From the NCBI GenBank assembly GCA_964019135.1, contig OZ025249.1, positions 36,779,759 through 36,843,758 of the forward strand: a DNA stretch of 64,000 nucleotides, written 5' to 3'. This stretch comes from Arenicola marina. Taxonomy: Eukaryota; Annelida; Polychaeta; Arenicolidae. Of this stretch, positions 50,176 through 60,556 are shown in pieces. The notes under the pieces are model-generated. The model saw nothing but the letters and a program-made list of their open reading frames with translations. It was not told the DNA's origin and did not search any database. Numbering within the stretch: the first letter of the stretch is position 1; the number at the start of each line of letters is the position of its first letter. A program made the translations under genes and the position numbers.

Positions 50176-53100
50176 GTGAGATTTGAGGCTTCATAGCCAT
50201 AGCCTAGGCCTACTAAATTTATAAGCTAAGGTTATGCATAAATGTCATTATCGAGATTATATGGAAGCCAGGAAGACACGACCTCTCATCAGACTGATGC
50301 AGTAATGTCTGATGATAAGCCTAAATACGTCTCCGTGATCTGGGAACACGACCCCCCATGCCCCCCCCCCCCCCTTGGGAAATTATTCTTTGTATTGGGC
50401 GACTTGGGGCTAGGCCCGGGGGATACTTAATACATTGCTGTGGGCAGGGGAGGGGGGAGCCGTAAGCCCCCCCCCTTGTTCACCGCCAAAATCCGCGCGG
50501 TCGGGGCCTTTTACGGTCAAAATCTGCTCGGAAGCCCGGGAAGGGGTGTTTTTTTCGCGGAAACTCTCTCTATGAAGGAACATTTGCAGAGCGCCTCCCC
50601 CAGCCCGTTGCAAGTTTTCAAATATCCGTTCTATAGGGGTATCTAGTTCATCATAAATGGCCGCTCCATAGCGGTATCTCTTTCATCATAAATGTCCGCT
50701 TATAGGGGTATCTTTTTCGTCATAAATGTCCGCTCCCTCAGGCATCGATGGGCACCCGCGGAATCCCCACACCAGCTTCATATAACAGTACCCCCGCCCC
50801 CCTCCCGGGGGCTAGGCCAGGGGGGGGAGGGGCGAGCTAGGCGATGAACATCGTCTGTTTGGAATACCGCTAGAACATGCAGCATCATTGAACATGATAG
50901 CGCCCTTCTACCTCTAGACTTTTTAACGCGTGCCAGGTACAATCATAATCACAATCGTAATTAAAGTTGCATATCGAGCTCTTTCCCGCCAAAACAAAGC
51001 CCATGCGAAATTTATATCAACATTTGCAGAAAACTCGATTGTTTCATTCTACAAATTCAGAAACCTGATAAATATCGTCGTTTTCTTTGCCTTTACCACT
51101 AAAATGAAAACTAGTGGTAAATTGATATCACGGAGAGACACTATTTGGCAGCCGGGCATGAGTAGATTATAGACAAAAGAAATCTTGAAAGTGTTGAATG
51201 GTTCAAGGACTGATTCTTATTTGTATTTTGACCTCTTTAGTTTTGGCGGGAAAGAGCATGACAAACCAGGTGGGAATCTGGCATTAAAGCTAGGAGGGAG
51301 GGGTCTGCGGGTAAATTTGAAATAATCCCAGTCAGGACCAATGTAAATGGTAGTTTCCTCAGTTTGCAAAGCTATTTACTTATTAACAAATTCGTCATCA
51401 TTCAAATGTTTCGATGTGAGAAAGATTGGACGAGTTGGCGGTGTTACGCGCAGAACCCCTTACACGTGTAAGTTGGCCAGTACGCGGTCAGATGAGCCAA
51501 ATGGCAAAAGGTCCGTCGTATGCCCCCCCCCCCTCCCCCCGATAGTCTCTTCCCACTTATCCATCGCCTCGACACCCATGGCACGATATAGCCTTACAGG
51601 CTGAAAGTGCCGTTAAACCCCAATCAAATCAACCTCGACACCCAAAGTAGGCACAATTTCTCCCCACCTAAGCCCAAGACAAGCTTAACATCTACTTACG
51701 TATCACTGTGGTCATGTCACCCTCACTTTTTGTCCTTGTTTTCGGAATTCAGGTCAAATTATGTTTTTGTCTTAAAAAGATCATAACCCACTCCCAGTTT
51801 GGTATCAACTTGAGCTACGTGTAATCTACGTGTGCATTATGATTACGGCTCTAATGGCAGCTAATACGATTGATGGCAAAACAAAACAAAGTTATCAGGT
51901 TATATAACTGAGACCTGGTGACGGGCTGCAACAGCGGGCGGGCGAGGTGGGAAATATCGCCCCGCTAGTTCATTATGCATTTAAAGCAATATATTCCGTA
52001 ATTTTTTGTATTACCAACCTCTTCCCCATGTCAAATAAGTATATTCTGTCTTGAATTTGAATCCTGAAAGCATGTGGGCTCTCCGGAGAGAAGCATTTTG
52101 GTCAACGGAGCAGAAGTTGGTGGCCGGCTCAATATCCCTACGCGCCTGTTCGCAGTTCGCTATTTTGTGTGTGATGTCGACCGCGGCTCGCTATCACGTC
52201 CGCGCGCGATAAAAATAAACCGCGCAGTGTTATGTTGAAATTGTTGTTTTACAGACTCTCAGAGATGTAAAACATGTATGCATCATAATTTTGAGATACC
52301 TTTAGTCTTGATTCTAATATGTAAACAATCTAAAATGGCGCATGTAAGTATATTGCTTTAATCACGACTTTAAGGCCTTCGGAAATCCCGGACGGATTGC
52401 TACGGTGACGACCTCTACCCCGCCATGGACCAAATCTTGCGGATCTACGGCTCAAAAGAACGCCAGCGAGACGAGAGAAACGCCCAAGTATCTGGGACGT
52501 CTGCATATAGTGGATGGGGAAGATGTGAACGTCCTGCCAGCCACAGCGGAATGCCCTGTCTGGTCTTGTAATGAATGGGACCCCCTGGAGGAAGTCATCG
52601 TGGGTCGTGTAGAAGGCGCCACCGTGCCCAGGCTTACAGCTGAGGTCAAGGTCAGTGCACCCATTGTAGTACATAAATATATATTACTCAATTTCCTCAA
52701 ATCAATGTACAGGTATAGATTAAAAGAAAATTAGCGTTTAACTGTGCAAGATATATAATTTAAACATGATAATAGTACTCAGGTGCAAAGTCTGCAGTAG
52801 TCATTAAGCTGGCGTCGTTAACATGATTAACGGTTTTTTTTTTCATGTAGGCCAATACATCAGAGAAATACTGGGACTTTTACGATCGGCGAGCGGGTCG
52901 TTCGTTCCCAAAACAACATCTGTTGAAGGCCCATGCTGAGATTGAGGAGCTGTGCAATGTTCTCCGCAGAGAGGGCGTCACAGTCAAACGACCAGATCCC
53001 ATAGACTTCTCGAAAACATATGAAACGCCAGACTTCAAATCAGCAGGTAGGTCGCGAGATTCATGCTTAACCAAAGACAATAGACATTTATTAAAGGGAA

Positions 53101-56100
53101 CTTACCCAAGCGAGTATGTTGTACGAGTGTTGTAAGATTACTATAGATTTGGAAGCGCATTTTTCCAATTTGAACGTTTGAACGGTTCTTTGTACCTTCT
53201 TCTGCCAATCATTGCTTTACCTTTGAAATTATGACTTCGATAAATTCGATGACAATACGTTAACATGGACCAAACACTGCTCACTAGGTTTGTACGCCGC
53301 CATGTCATAATGTCTTAGCCTGTCTCCCTCTTTGTTCACTAGGTCTGTACGCCGCCATGCCGAGGGACATTCTCATCGTAGTCGGTGAGGAGATAATAAT
53401 GTCATAGCCTGCCTCCATCTTTGTTCACTAGGTCTGTACGCCACCATGCCGAGGGACATCCTCATCGTGGTCGGTGAGGAGATCATAATGTCATAGCCTG
53501 CCTCCCTCTTTGTTCACTAGGTCTGTACGCCGCCATGCCGAGAGACATCCTCATCGTGGTCGGTGAGAAGATCATAATGTCATAGCTTGCCTCCCTCTTT
53601 GTTCACTAGGTCTGTACGCCGCCATGCCGAAGGACATCCTCATCGTGGTCGGTGAGGAGATCATAATGTCATAGCCTGCCTCCCTCTTTGTTCACTAGGT
53701 CTGTACGCCGCCATGCCGAGGGACATCCTCATCGTGGTCGGTGAGGAGATCATAATGTCATAGCCTGCCTCCCTCTTTGTTCACTAGGTCTGTACGCCGC
53801 CATGCCGAGGGACATCCTCATCGTAGTCGGTGAGGAGATAATAATGTCATAGCCTGCCTCCCTCTTTGTTCACTAGGTCTGTACGCCGCCATGCCGAGGG
53901 ACATCCTCATCGTGGTCGGTGAGAAGATCATAATGTCATAGCCTGCCTCCCTCTTTGTTCACTAGGTCTGTACGCCGCCATGCCGAGGGACATCCTCATC
54001 GTGGTCGGTGAGGAGATCATAATGTCATAGCCTGCCTCCCTCTTTGTTCACTAGGTCTGTACGCCGCCATGCCGAGGGACATCCTCATCGTGGTCGGTGA
54101 GGAGATCATAATGTCATAGCCTGCCTCCCTCTTTGTTCACTAGGTCTGTACGCCGCCATGCCGAGGGACATCCTCATCGTGGTCGGTGAGAAGATCATAA
54201 TGTCATAGCCTGCCTCCCTCTTTGTTCACTAGGTCTGTACGCCGCCATGCCGAGGGACATCCTCATCGTGGTCGGTGAGGAGATCATAATGTCATAGCCT
54301 GCCTCCCTCTTTGTTCACTAGGTCTGTACGCCGCCATGCCGAGAGACATCCTCATCGTGGTCGGTGAGAAGATCATAATGTCATAGCTTGCCTCCCTCTT
54401 TGTTCACTAGGTCTGTACGCCGCCATGCCGAAGGACATCCTCATCGTGGTCGGTGAGGAGATCATAATGTCATAGCCTGCCTCCCTCTTTGTTCACTAGG
54501 TCTGTACGCCGCCATGCCGAGGGACATTCTCATCGTAGTCGGTGAGGAGATAATAATGTCATAGCCTGCCTCCCTCTTTGTTCACTAGGTCTGTACGCCG
54601 CCATGCCGAGGGACATCCTCATCGTGGTCGGTGAGGAGATCATAATGTCATAGCCTGCCTCCCTCTTTGTTCACTAGGTCTGTACGCCGCCATGCCGAGG
54701 GACATCCTCATCGTGGTCGGTGAGAAGATCATAATGTCATAGCTTGCCTCCCTCTTTGTTCACTAGGTCTGTACGCCGCCATGCCGAAGGACATCCTCAT
54801 CGTGGTCGGTGAGGAGATCATAATGTCATAGCCTGCCTCCCTCTTTGTTCACTAGGTCTGTACGCCGCCATGCCGAGGGACATTCTCATCGTAGTCGGTG
54901 AGGAGATCATAATGTCATAGCCTGCCTCCCTCTTTGTTCACTAGGTCTGTACGCCGCCATGCCGAGGGACATTCTCATCGTGGTCGGTGAGGAGATCATA
55001 ATGTCATAGCCTGCCTCCCTCTTTGTTCACTAGGTCTGTACGTCGCCATGCCGAGGGACATCCTCATCGTGGTCGGTGAGGAGATCATAATGTCATAGCC
55101 TGCCTCCCTCTTTGTTCACTAGGTCTGTACGCCGCCATGCCGAGAGACATCCTCATCGTGGTCGGCGAGAAGATCATAATGTCATAGCCTGCCTCCCTCT
55201 TTGTTCACTAGGTCTGTACGCCGCCATGCCGAAGGACATTCTCATCGTAGTCGGTGAGGAGATCATAATGTCATAGCCTGCCTCCCTCTTTGTTCACTAG
55301 GTCTGTACGCCGCCATGCCGAGGGACATCCTCATCGTGGTCGGTGAGGAGATCATAATGTCATAGCCTGCCTCCCTCTTTGTTCACTAGGTCTGTACGCC
55401 GCCATGCCGAAGGACATCCTCATCGTGGTCGGTGAGGAGATCATAATGTCATAGCCTGCCTCCCTCTTTGTTCACTAGGTCTGTACGCCGCCATGCCGAA
55501 GGACATCCTCATCGTGGTCGGTGAGGAAATCATAATGTCATAGCCTGCCTCCCTCTTTGTTCACTAGGTCTGTACGCCGCCATGCCGAAGGACATCCTCA
55601 TCGTGGTCGGTGAGGAGATCATAATGTCATAGCCTGCCTCCCTCTTTGTTCACTAGGTCTGTACGCCGCCATGCCGCGGGACATCCTCATCGTGGTCGGT
55701 GAGAAGATCATAATGTCATAGCCTGCCTCCCTCTTTGTTCACTAGGTCTGTACGCCGCCATGCCGAGAGACATCCTCATCGTGGTCGGCGAGAAGATCAT
55801 AATGTCATAGCCTGCCTCCCTCTTTGTTCACTAGGTCTGTACGCCGCCATGCCGAGAGACATCCTCATCGTGGTCGGTGAGAAGATCATAATGTCATAGC
55901 CTGCCTCCCTCTTTGTTCACTAGGTCTGTACGCCGCCATGCCGAAGGACATCCTCATCGTGGTCGGTGAGGAGATCATAATGTCATAGCCTGCCTCCCTC
56001 TTTGTTCACTAGGTCTGTACGCCGCCATGCCGAGGGACATCCTCATCGTGGTCGGTGAGAAGATCATAATGTCATAGCCTGCCTCCCTCTTTGTTCACTA

Positions 56101-59100
56101 GGTCTGTACGCCGCCATGCCGAGAGACATCCTCATCGTGGTCGGTGAGAAGATCATAATGTCATAGCCTGCCTCCCTCTTTGTTCACTAGGTCTGTACGC
56201 CGCCATGCCGAGGGACATCCTCATCGTGGTCGGTGAGAAGATCATAATGTCATAGCCTGCCTCCCTCTTTGTTCACTAGGTCTGTACGCCGCCATGCCGA
56301 GAGACATCCTCATCGTGGTCGGCGAGAAGATCATAATGTCATAGCCTGCCTCCCTCTTTGTTCACTAGGTCTGTACGCCGCCATGCCGAGAGACATCCTC
56401 ATCGTGGTCGGTGAGGAGATCATAATGTCATAGCCTGCCTCCATCTTTGTTCACTAGGTCTGTACGCCGCCATGCCGAAGGACATCCTAATCGTGGTCGG
56501 TGAGGAGATAATAATGTCATAGCCTGCCTCCCTCTTTGTTCACTAGGTCTGTACGCCGCCATGCCGAGAGACATCCTCATCGTGGTCGGTGAGAAGATCA
56601 TAATGTCATAGCCTGCCTCCCTCTTTGTTCACTAGGTCTGTACGCCGCCATGCCGAAGGACATCCTCATCGTGGTCGGTGAGGAGATCATAATGTCTTAG
56701 CCTGCCTCCCTCTTTGTTCACTTGGTCTGTACGCCGCCATGCCGAAGGACATCCTCATCGTGGTCGGTGAGGAGATCATAATGTCATAGCCTGCCTCCCT
56801 CTTTGTTCACTAGGTCTGTACGCCGCCATGCCGAGGGACATCCTCATCGTGGTCGGTGAGAAGATCATAATGTCATAGCCTGCCTCCCTCTTTGTTCACT
56901 AGGTCTGTACGCCGCCATGCCGAGGGACATCCTCATCGTGGTCGGTGAGGAGATCATAATGTCATAGCCTGCCTCCATCTTTGTTCACTAGGTCTGTACG
57001 CCGCCATGCCGAGGGACATCCTCATCGTGGTCGGTGAGGAGATCATAATGTCATAGCCTGCCTCCCTCTTTGTTCACTAGGTCTGTACGCCGCCATGCCG
57101 AGAGACATCCTCATCGTGGTCGGTGAGGAGATCATAATGTCATAGCCTGCCTCCCTCTTTGTTCACTAGGTCTGTACGCCGCCATGCCGAAGGACATCCT
57201 CATCGTGGTCGGTGAGGAGATAATAATGTCATAGCCTGCCTCCCTCTTTGTTCACTAGGTCTGTACGCCGCCATGCCGAGAGACATCCTCATCGTGGTCG
57301 GTGAGAAGATCATAATGTCATAGCCTGCCTCCCTCTTTGTTCACTAGGTCTGTACGCCGCCATGCCGAAGGACATCCTCATCGTGGTCGGTGAGGAGATC
57401 ATAATGTCATAGCCTGCCTCCCTCTTTGTTCACTAGGTCTGTACGCCGCCATGCCGAGAGACATCCTCATCGTGGTCGGTGAGAAGATCATAATGTCATA
57501 GCCTGCCTCCCTCTTTGTTCACTAGGTCTGTACGCCGCCATGCCGAAGGACATCCTCATCGTGGTCGGTGAGGAGATCATAATGTCATAGCCTGCCTCCA
57601 TCTTTGTTCACTAGGTCTGTACGCCGCCATGCCGAAGGACATCCTCATCGTGGTCGGTGAGGAGATCATAATGTCATAGCCTGCCTCCCTCTTTGTTCAC
57701 TAGGTCTGTACGCCGCCATGCCGAGGGACATCCTCATCGTGGTCGGTGAGAAGATCATAATGTCATAGCCTGCCTCCCTCTTTGTTCACTAGGTCTGTAC
57801 GCCGCCATGCCGAGGGACATCCTCATCGTGGTCGGTGAGGAGATCATAATGTCATAGCCTGCCTCCCTCTTTGTTCACTAGGTCTGTACGTCGCCATGCC
57901 GAGGGACATCCTCATCGTGGTCGGTGAGGAGATCAAAATGTCATAGCCTGTCTCCCTTTTTGTTCACTAGGTCTGTACGCCGCCATGCCGAGGGACATCC
58001 TCATCGTGGTTGGTGAGGAGATCAAAATGTCATAGCCTGCCTCCCTCTTTGTTCACTAGGTCTGTACGTCGCCATGCCGAGGGACATCCTCATCGTGGTC
58101 GGTGAGGAGATCATAATGTCATAGCCTGCCTCCCTCTTTGTTCACTAGGTCTGTACGCCGCCATGCCGAGGGACATCCTCATCGTGGTCGGTGAGGAGAT
58201 CATAATGTCATAGCCTGCCTCCCTCTTTGTTCACTAGGTCTGTACGCCGCCATGCCGAGGGACATCCTCATCGTGGTTGGTGAGGAGATCAAAATGTCAT
58301 AGCCTGCCTTCCTCTTTGTTCACTAGGTCTGTACGCCGCCATGCCGAGGGACATCCTCATCGTGGTCGGTGAGGAGATCATAATGTCATCGCATGCCTCC
58401 CTCTTTGTTCACTAGGTCTGTACGCCGCCATGCCGAGAGACATCCTCATCGTTGTCGATGAGGAGATCATAATGTCATCGCATGCCTCCCTCTTTGTTCA
58501 CTAGGTCTGTACGCCGCCATGCCGAGGGACATCCTCATCGTGGTCGGTGAGGAGATCATAATGTCATAGCATGCCTCCCTCTTTGTTCACTAGGTCTGTA
58601 CGCCGCCATGCCGAGGGACATCCTCATCGTGGTCGGTGAGGAGATCATAATGTCATAGCCTGCCTCCCTCTTTGTTCACTAGGTCTGTACGCCGCCATGC
58701 CGAGGGACATCCTCTTGGTGATCGGGGACGAGATTATCGAGGCTCCCATGGCTTGGCGATCACGGTTCTTCGAGTATCGAGCATACCGTCGTCTGATCAA
58801 GGACTACTTTCTGCAAGGAGCTACCTGGACTACAGCCCCTAAACCCCAAATGTCAGATCAACTCTATGATATGGTGAGTGGTAATGACATAAGTTGATAG
58901 TGATACTGTATTAACAGAGCTACACGATCAAGCCAGCTTGCAGCAAATAATGTTTCAAAAAAATATATATTTGGCTTCGGTACATTTGACAATAGCTCGT
59001 TCTCAGATAGCATGCTAACGTTATGTTAACGTTATATTTTGGTTTGCATGATTGATATATGGTCGCCGGTTAACTAACAACATTCCCGCAAACGTTAACT

Positions 59101-60395
59101 TAACGTTTGCAACAAAAGGTTGCATGATGACGAGATATCAACGTTAAACTAACGTCTCACGGTAAAACCTAGAGTCGCAGTAACAATAGATAGGCCTGTA
59201 TATTTATTAAAGCATCAAAGCAAAATAAATGAAAGATATCTTCGTCTAAAGCAGAAAAGAAACATATTACACAAGGTATTTCGGTAACATTTGCAATCCA
59301 ACATTTACAATATAAATGCCGGTCTGAATTACTCATGGGTGTGATAATTGTAACATTTTTATTTTCACCTTTGCCCGGCAATGGGAAGCCACATTATTTT
59401 TGTTATCGGATGTGGGTGAATGCGTTGACAAATATACTAGTCATATTATCCAGGTCTTCTCTTGCGCTCCAGAATTACCCGATGACGACCGCTTCAGACC
59501 GTCACGAGCTGGCGGCTCAAGGACGCTTCGTAACCACTGAGTTTGAACCCTGCTTTGACGCAGCCGATTTCATTCGCGCCGGCCGGGATATCTTCGGGCA
59601 GAGGAGTCAAGTAGGTACACGTGTTGCCCTGCCGTTAGCCATTTTTTTTGCACAGGGCTGCCATAGCTAGTATGTACGTCGATAACAACATTTTTGGCTG
59701 GCCTACTTGCGATTTTGATAATGTATGGAATAATACATTCTGAGAGTGATTATTTCACTATTATTACACAGAAGCAAGACTCTGGGTTGGTAAGTAGTAA
59801 TTCTTACATGTATTGTCAGGAGTCATTATAAAAGAGCTAAATGGTACAAGTTTGTAACATAACACCTCGCTCATCTGTGCAAAAGTTGCTACTATTCAGC
59901 AAGTACAGATCGATGTACGTAGCTGTGATTTAGCAATTACTTTGGTTTGGGATACACTTAATTGCCCCGATAGCCATTTCTTTCACAGGAATAATGACTC
60001 TTAAAGGGCTTGATATGCGGCATTGTAAGAAACAAAATATTTAAAAGTACTTTTCTTACAGTCGGTTTTAATCCGTTCCATCAATACGGTAACTGGATAT
60101 CTCTTATTTTATCTCTTATTTTATGGTTATTGTTTCGCGTTTCACCTAATTGCCACCGACTAGGTGACCAACCAGCTTGGCATTGAATGGCTGAGACGCC
60201 ACCTAGCCCCGAAGGGAATTCGGGTCCACACGCTAACGTTTCGAGATCCCAACCCGATGCACATTGACGCGACCTTCAACATCATTGGGCCGGGTTTGGT
60301 GCTGTCTAACCCTGACAGACCGTGTCACCAGGCAGACATGCTGGAGAAAGCGGGCTGGCGCATCGTGCAGCCGCCGCGACCTCTCGTCTCTGATG
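50110..60395 (+). CDS. GATM: Glycine amidinotransferase, mitochondrial (AGAT), six 5' exons; gene runs off the right edge
   Basis: The product transfers the amidino group of arginine to glycine, giving guanidinoacetate and ornithine. This is the first step of creatine synthesis, in mitochondria. Exons 50110-50175, 52375-52650, 52851-53046, 58683-58873, 59473-59610 and 60164-60395 join in frame (phases 0, 0, 1, 0, 0, then 1 at the end) to about 366 residues. The blocks [69 protein letters not shown] (here with R for the first K), [17 protein letters not shown] and [10 protein letters not shown] match vertebrate GATM almost residue for residue. The catalytic Asp (FDAAD, about residue 272) and His (PMHID, about 322) are present. 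The catalytic Cys exon lies outside the window. The N-terminus [18 protein letters not shown] resembles the human transit peptide start. Introns 3 and 6 carry large tandem arrays. Confidence 0.97.
50176..52374 (+). other. GATM intron 1
   Basis: Intron of about 2.2 kb with long C/G runs (50352-50375, 50453-50473, 50792-50830, 51522-51540), a three-unit 35-bp tandem repeat and a cgcgcgataaaaataaac patch at 52201-52220 that could be a cryptic TATA-like site. I see no exon in it. Confidence 0.7.
50631..50733. repeat. 35-bp tandem repeat, three units, GATM intron 1
   Basis: Three successive units share the pattern ataggggtatct, ttcatcataaatg, tccgct, at a spacing of about 35 bp. Confidence 0.8.
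52375..52650 (+). CDS. GATM: GATM exon 2
   Basis: This exon encodes the variable linker after the transit peptide and the first conserved block ([20 protein letters not shown], then [15 protein letters not shown]). The acceptor chosen is the AG at 52373-52374 (ctttaag), because it gives phase 0 and keeps the frame open. A rival acceptor at 52539-52540 (cctgccag) would give the wrong phase for exon 1. The start is therefore good but not certain. The donor is AAG followed by GTCAGT, a weaker than usual site. The GTG at 52405 in this frame is not a start codon. Confidence 0.9.
52851..53046 (+). CDS. GATM: GATM exon 3
   Basis: The exon starts after a T-rich tract and catgtag. It reads [20 protein letters not shown], then [40 protein letters not shown] and DFKSAG, matching the vertebrate block ANTYEKYWPFY...RRPDPIDW. 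It ends one base into a Gly codon (G, then gtaggt), that is in phase 1. The Gly codon is completed by GT at the start of exon 4, or equally by any monomer of the intron 3 array. Confidence 0.96.
53288..53342 (+). repeat. Shortened first monomer of the intron 3 array
   Basis: This 55-bp unit matches the 89-bp monomer but lacks 34 internal bases. It keeps gtttgtacgccgccatg and the ctctttgttcactag acceptor segment, and has more point differences than the others, as expected at an array edge. Confidence 0.9.
53343..58682 (+). repeat. 89-bp x 60 tandem array of exon-like monomers in GATM intron 3
   Basis: Exactly 60 units of 89 bp fill 5,340 bp (first unit at 53343, second at 53432, the real exon 4 at 58683). 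Each unit is the 5' end of exon 4 (GTCTGTACGCCGCCATGCCG and onward), then GGTGAGGAG, an in-frame stop (ATGTCATAG), and a pyrimidine-rich tail ending in ttgttcactag. Read as exon, the part between the AG acceptor and the GTGAG donor is 42 nt, phase 1 at both ends, coding [14 protein letters not shown]. The implied intron between units is 47 nt. Units differ at a few sites (AGG/AGA/AAG/CGG codon, GAG/AAG after the donor, ATC/ATA, CTT/CCT in the tail). No unit length change is needed to explain the total length. Confidence 0.97.
58683..58873 (+). CDS. GATM: GATM exon 4
   Basis: This is the only copy of the GTCTGTACGCC module that continues into the real protein: [20 protein letters not shown], then [43 protein letters not shown]. 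Its length is 191 nt, entering in phase 1 and leaving in phase 0 at ATG followed by GTGAGTGG. Where the array monomers carry GGTGAGGAG, this exon carries GGGGACGAG, so the internal donor is absent here. The acceptor (ctctttgttcactag) is identical to that of the 60 upstream monomers. Confidence 0.97.
58874..59472 (+). other. GATM intron 4
   Basis: AT-rich intron of 599 bp without exon or clear repeat. It has a run of aacgttaactt-like short palindromes at 59020-59150. Confidence 0.7.
59473..59610 (+). CDS. GATM: GATM exon 5 (catalytic Asp)
   Basis: Forty-six codons, phase 0 at both ends: [46 protein letters not shown]. It contains the catalytic Asp of the FDAAD motif; by alignment this is human Asp254. 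The acceptor is gcgctccag and the donor is CAA followed by gtaggt. Confidence 0.97.
59611..60163 (+). other. GATM intron 5
   Basis: AT-rich intron of 553 bp. I see nothing else in it. Confidence 0.7.
60164..60395 (+). CDS. GATM: GATM exon 6 (catalytic His)
   Basis: This exon encodes [52 protein letters not shown] and PPRPLVSD. The His in PNPMHID is the catalytic base (human His303 by alignment). There is one extra residue relative to human between HLAP and RVH. The exon ends at GATG followed by gtaggatc, in phase 1. The next exon, which should begin the equivalent of human HPLWMSS, is not in the window. Confidence 0.96.
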
Positions 60396-60556
60396 GTAGG
60401 ATCAAGCACTTCCTTCTATCCGTAAAGAACAAAATACAGGGGTACAGTATAATTACTGCCACCCTGCAAATCATTCGGGCTATTAAATCACGCGGTGCGA
60501 GTGTATGTATCTACCACTTCCTCTTACGCATCTTACTTCCTCAGATCACTCGCTGG

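Noticed and set aside
52335-52350. ATGGCGCAT followed by gtaagta as an alternative first GATM exon
   Set aside because: The next usable acceptor would leave an intron of about 31 nt, too short to splice, and the peptide would have only three residues.
52405-52734. Open frame beginning at GTG as the start of GATM
   Set aside because: The GTG is internal to exon 2; the real start is the ATG at 50110, whose peptide aligns with the vertebrate transit peptide and whose phase fits. The frame also runs past the donor at 52651 into intron.
53343-58682. Regular array could be taken for a CRISPR or plain satellite
   Set aside because: Units are 89 bp with no repeat/spacer split, and they are clearly copies of the GATM exon 4 boundary inside a eukaryotic intron.
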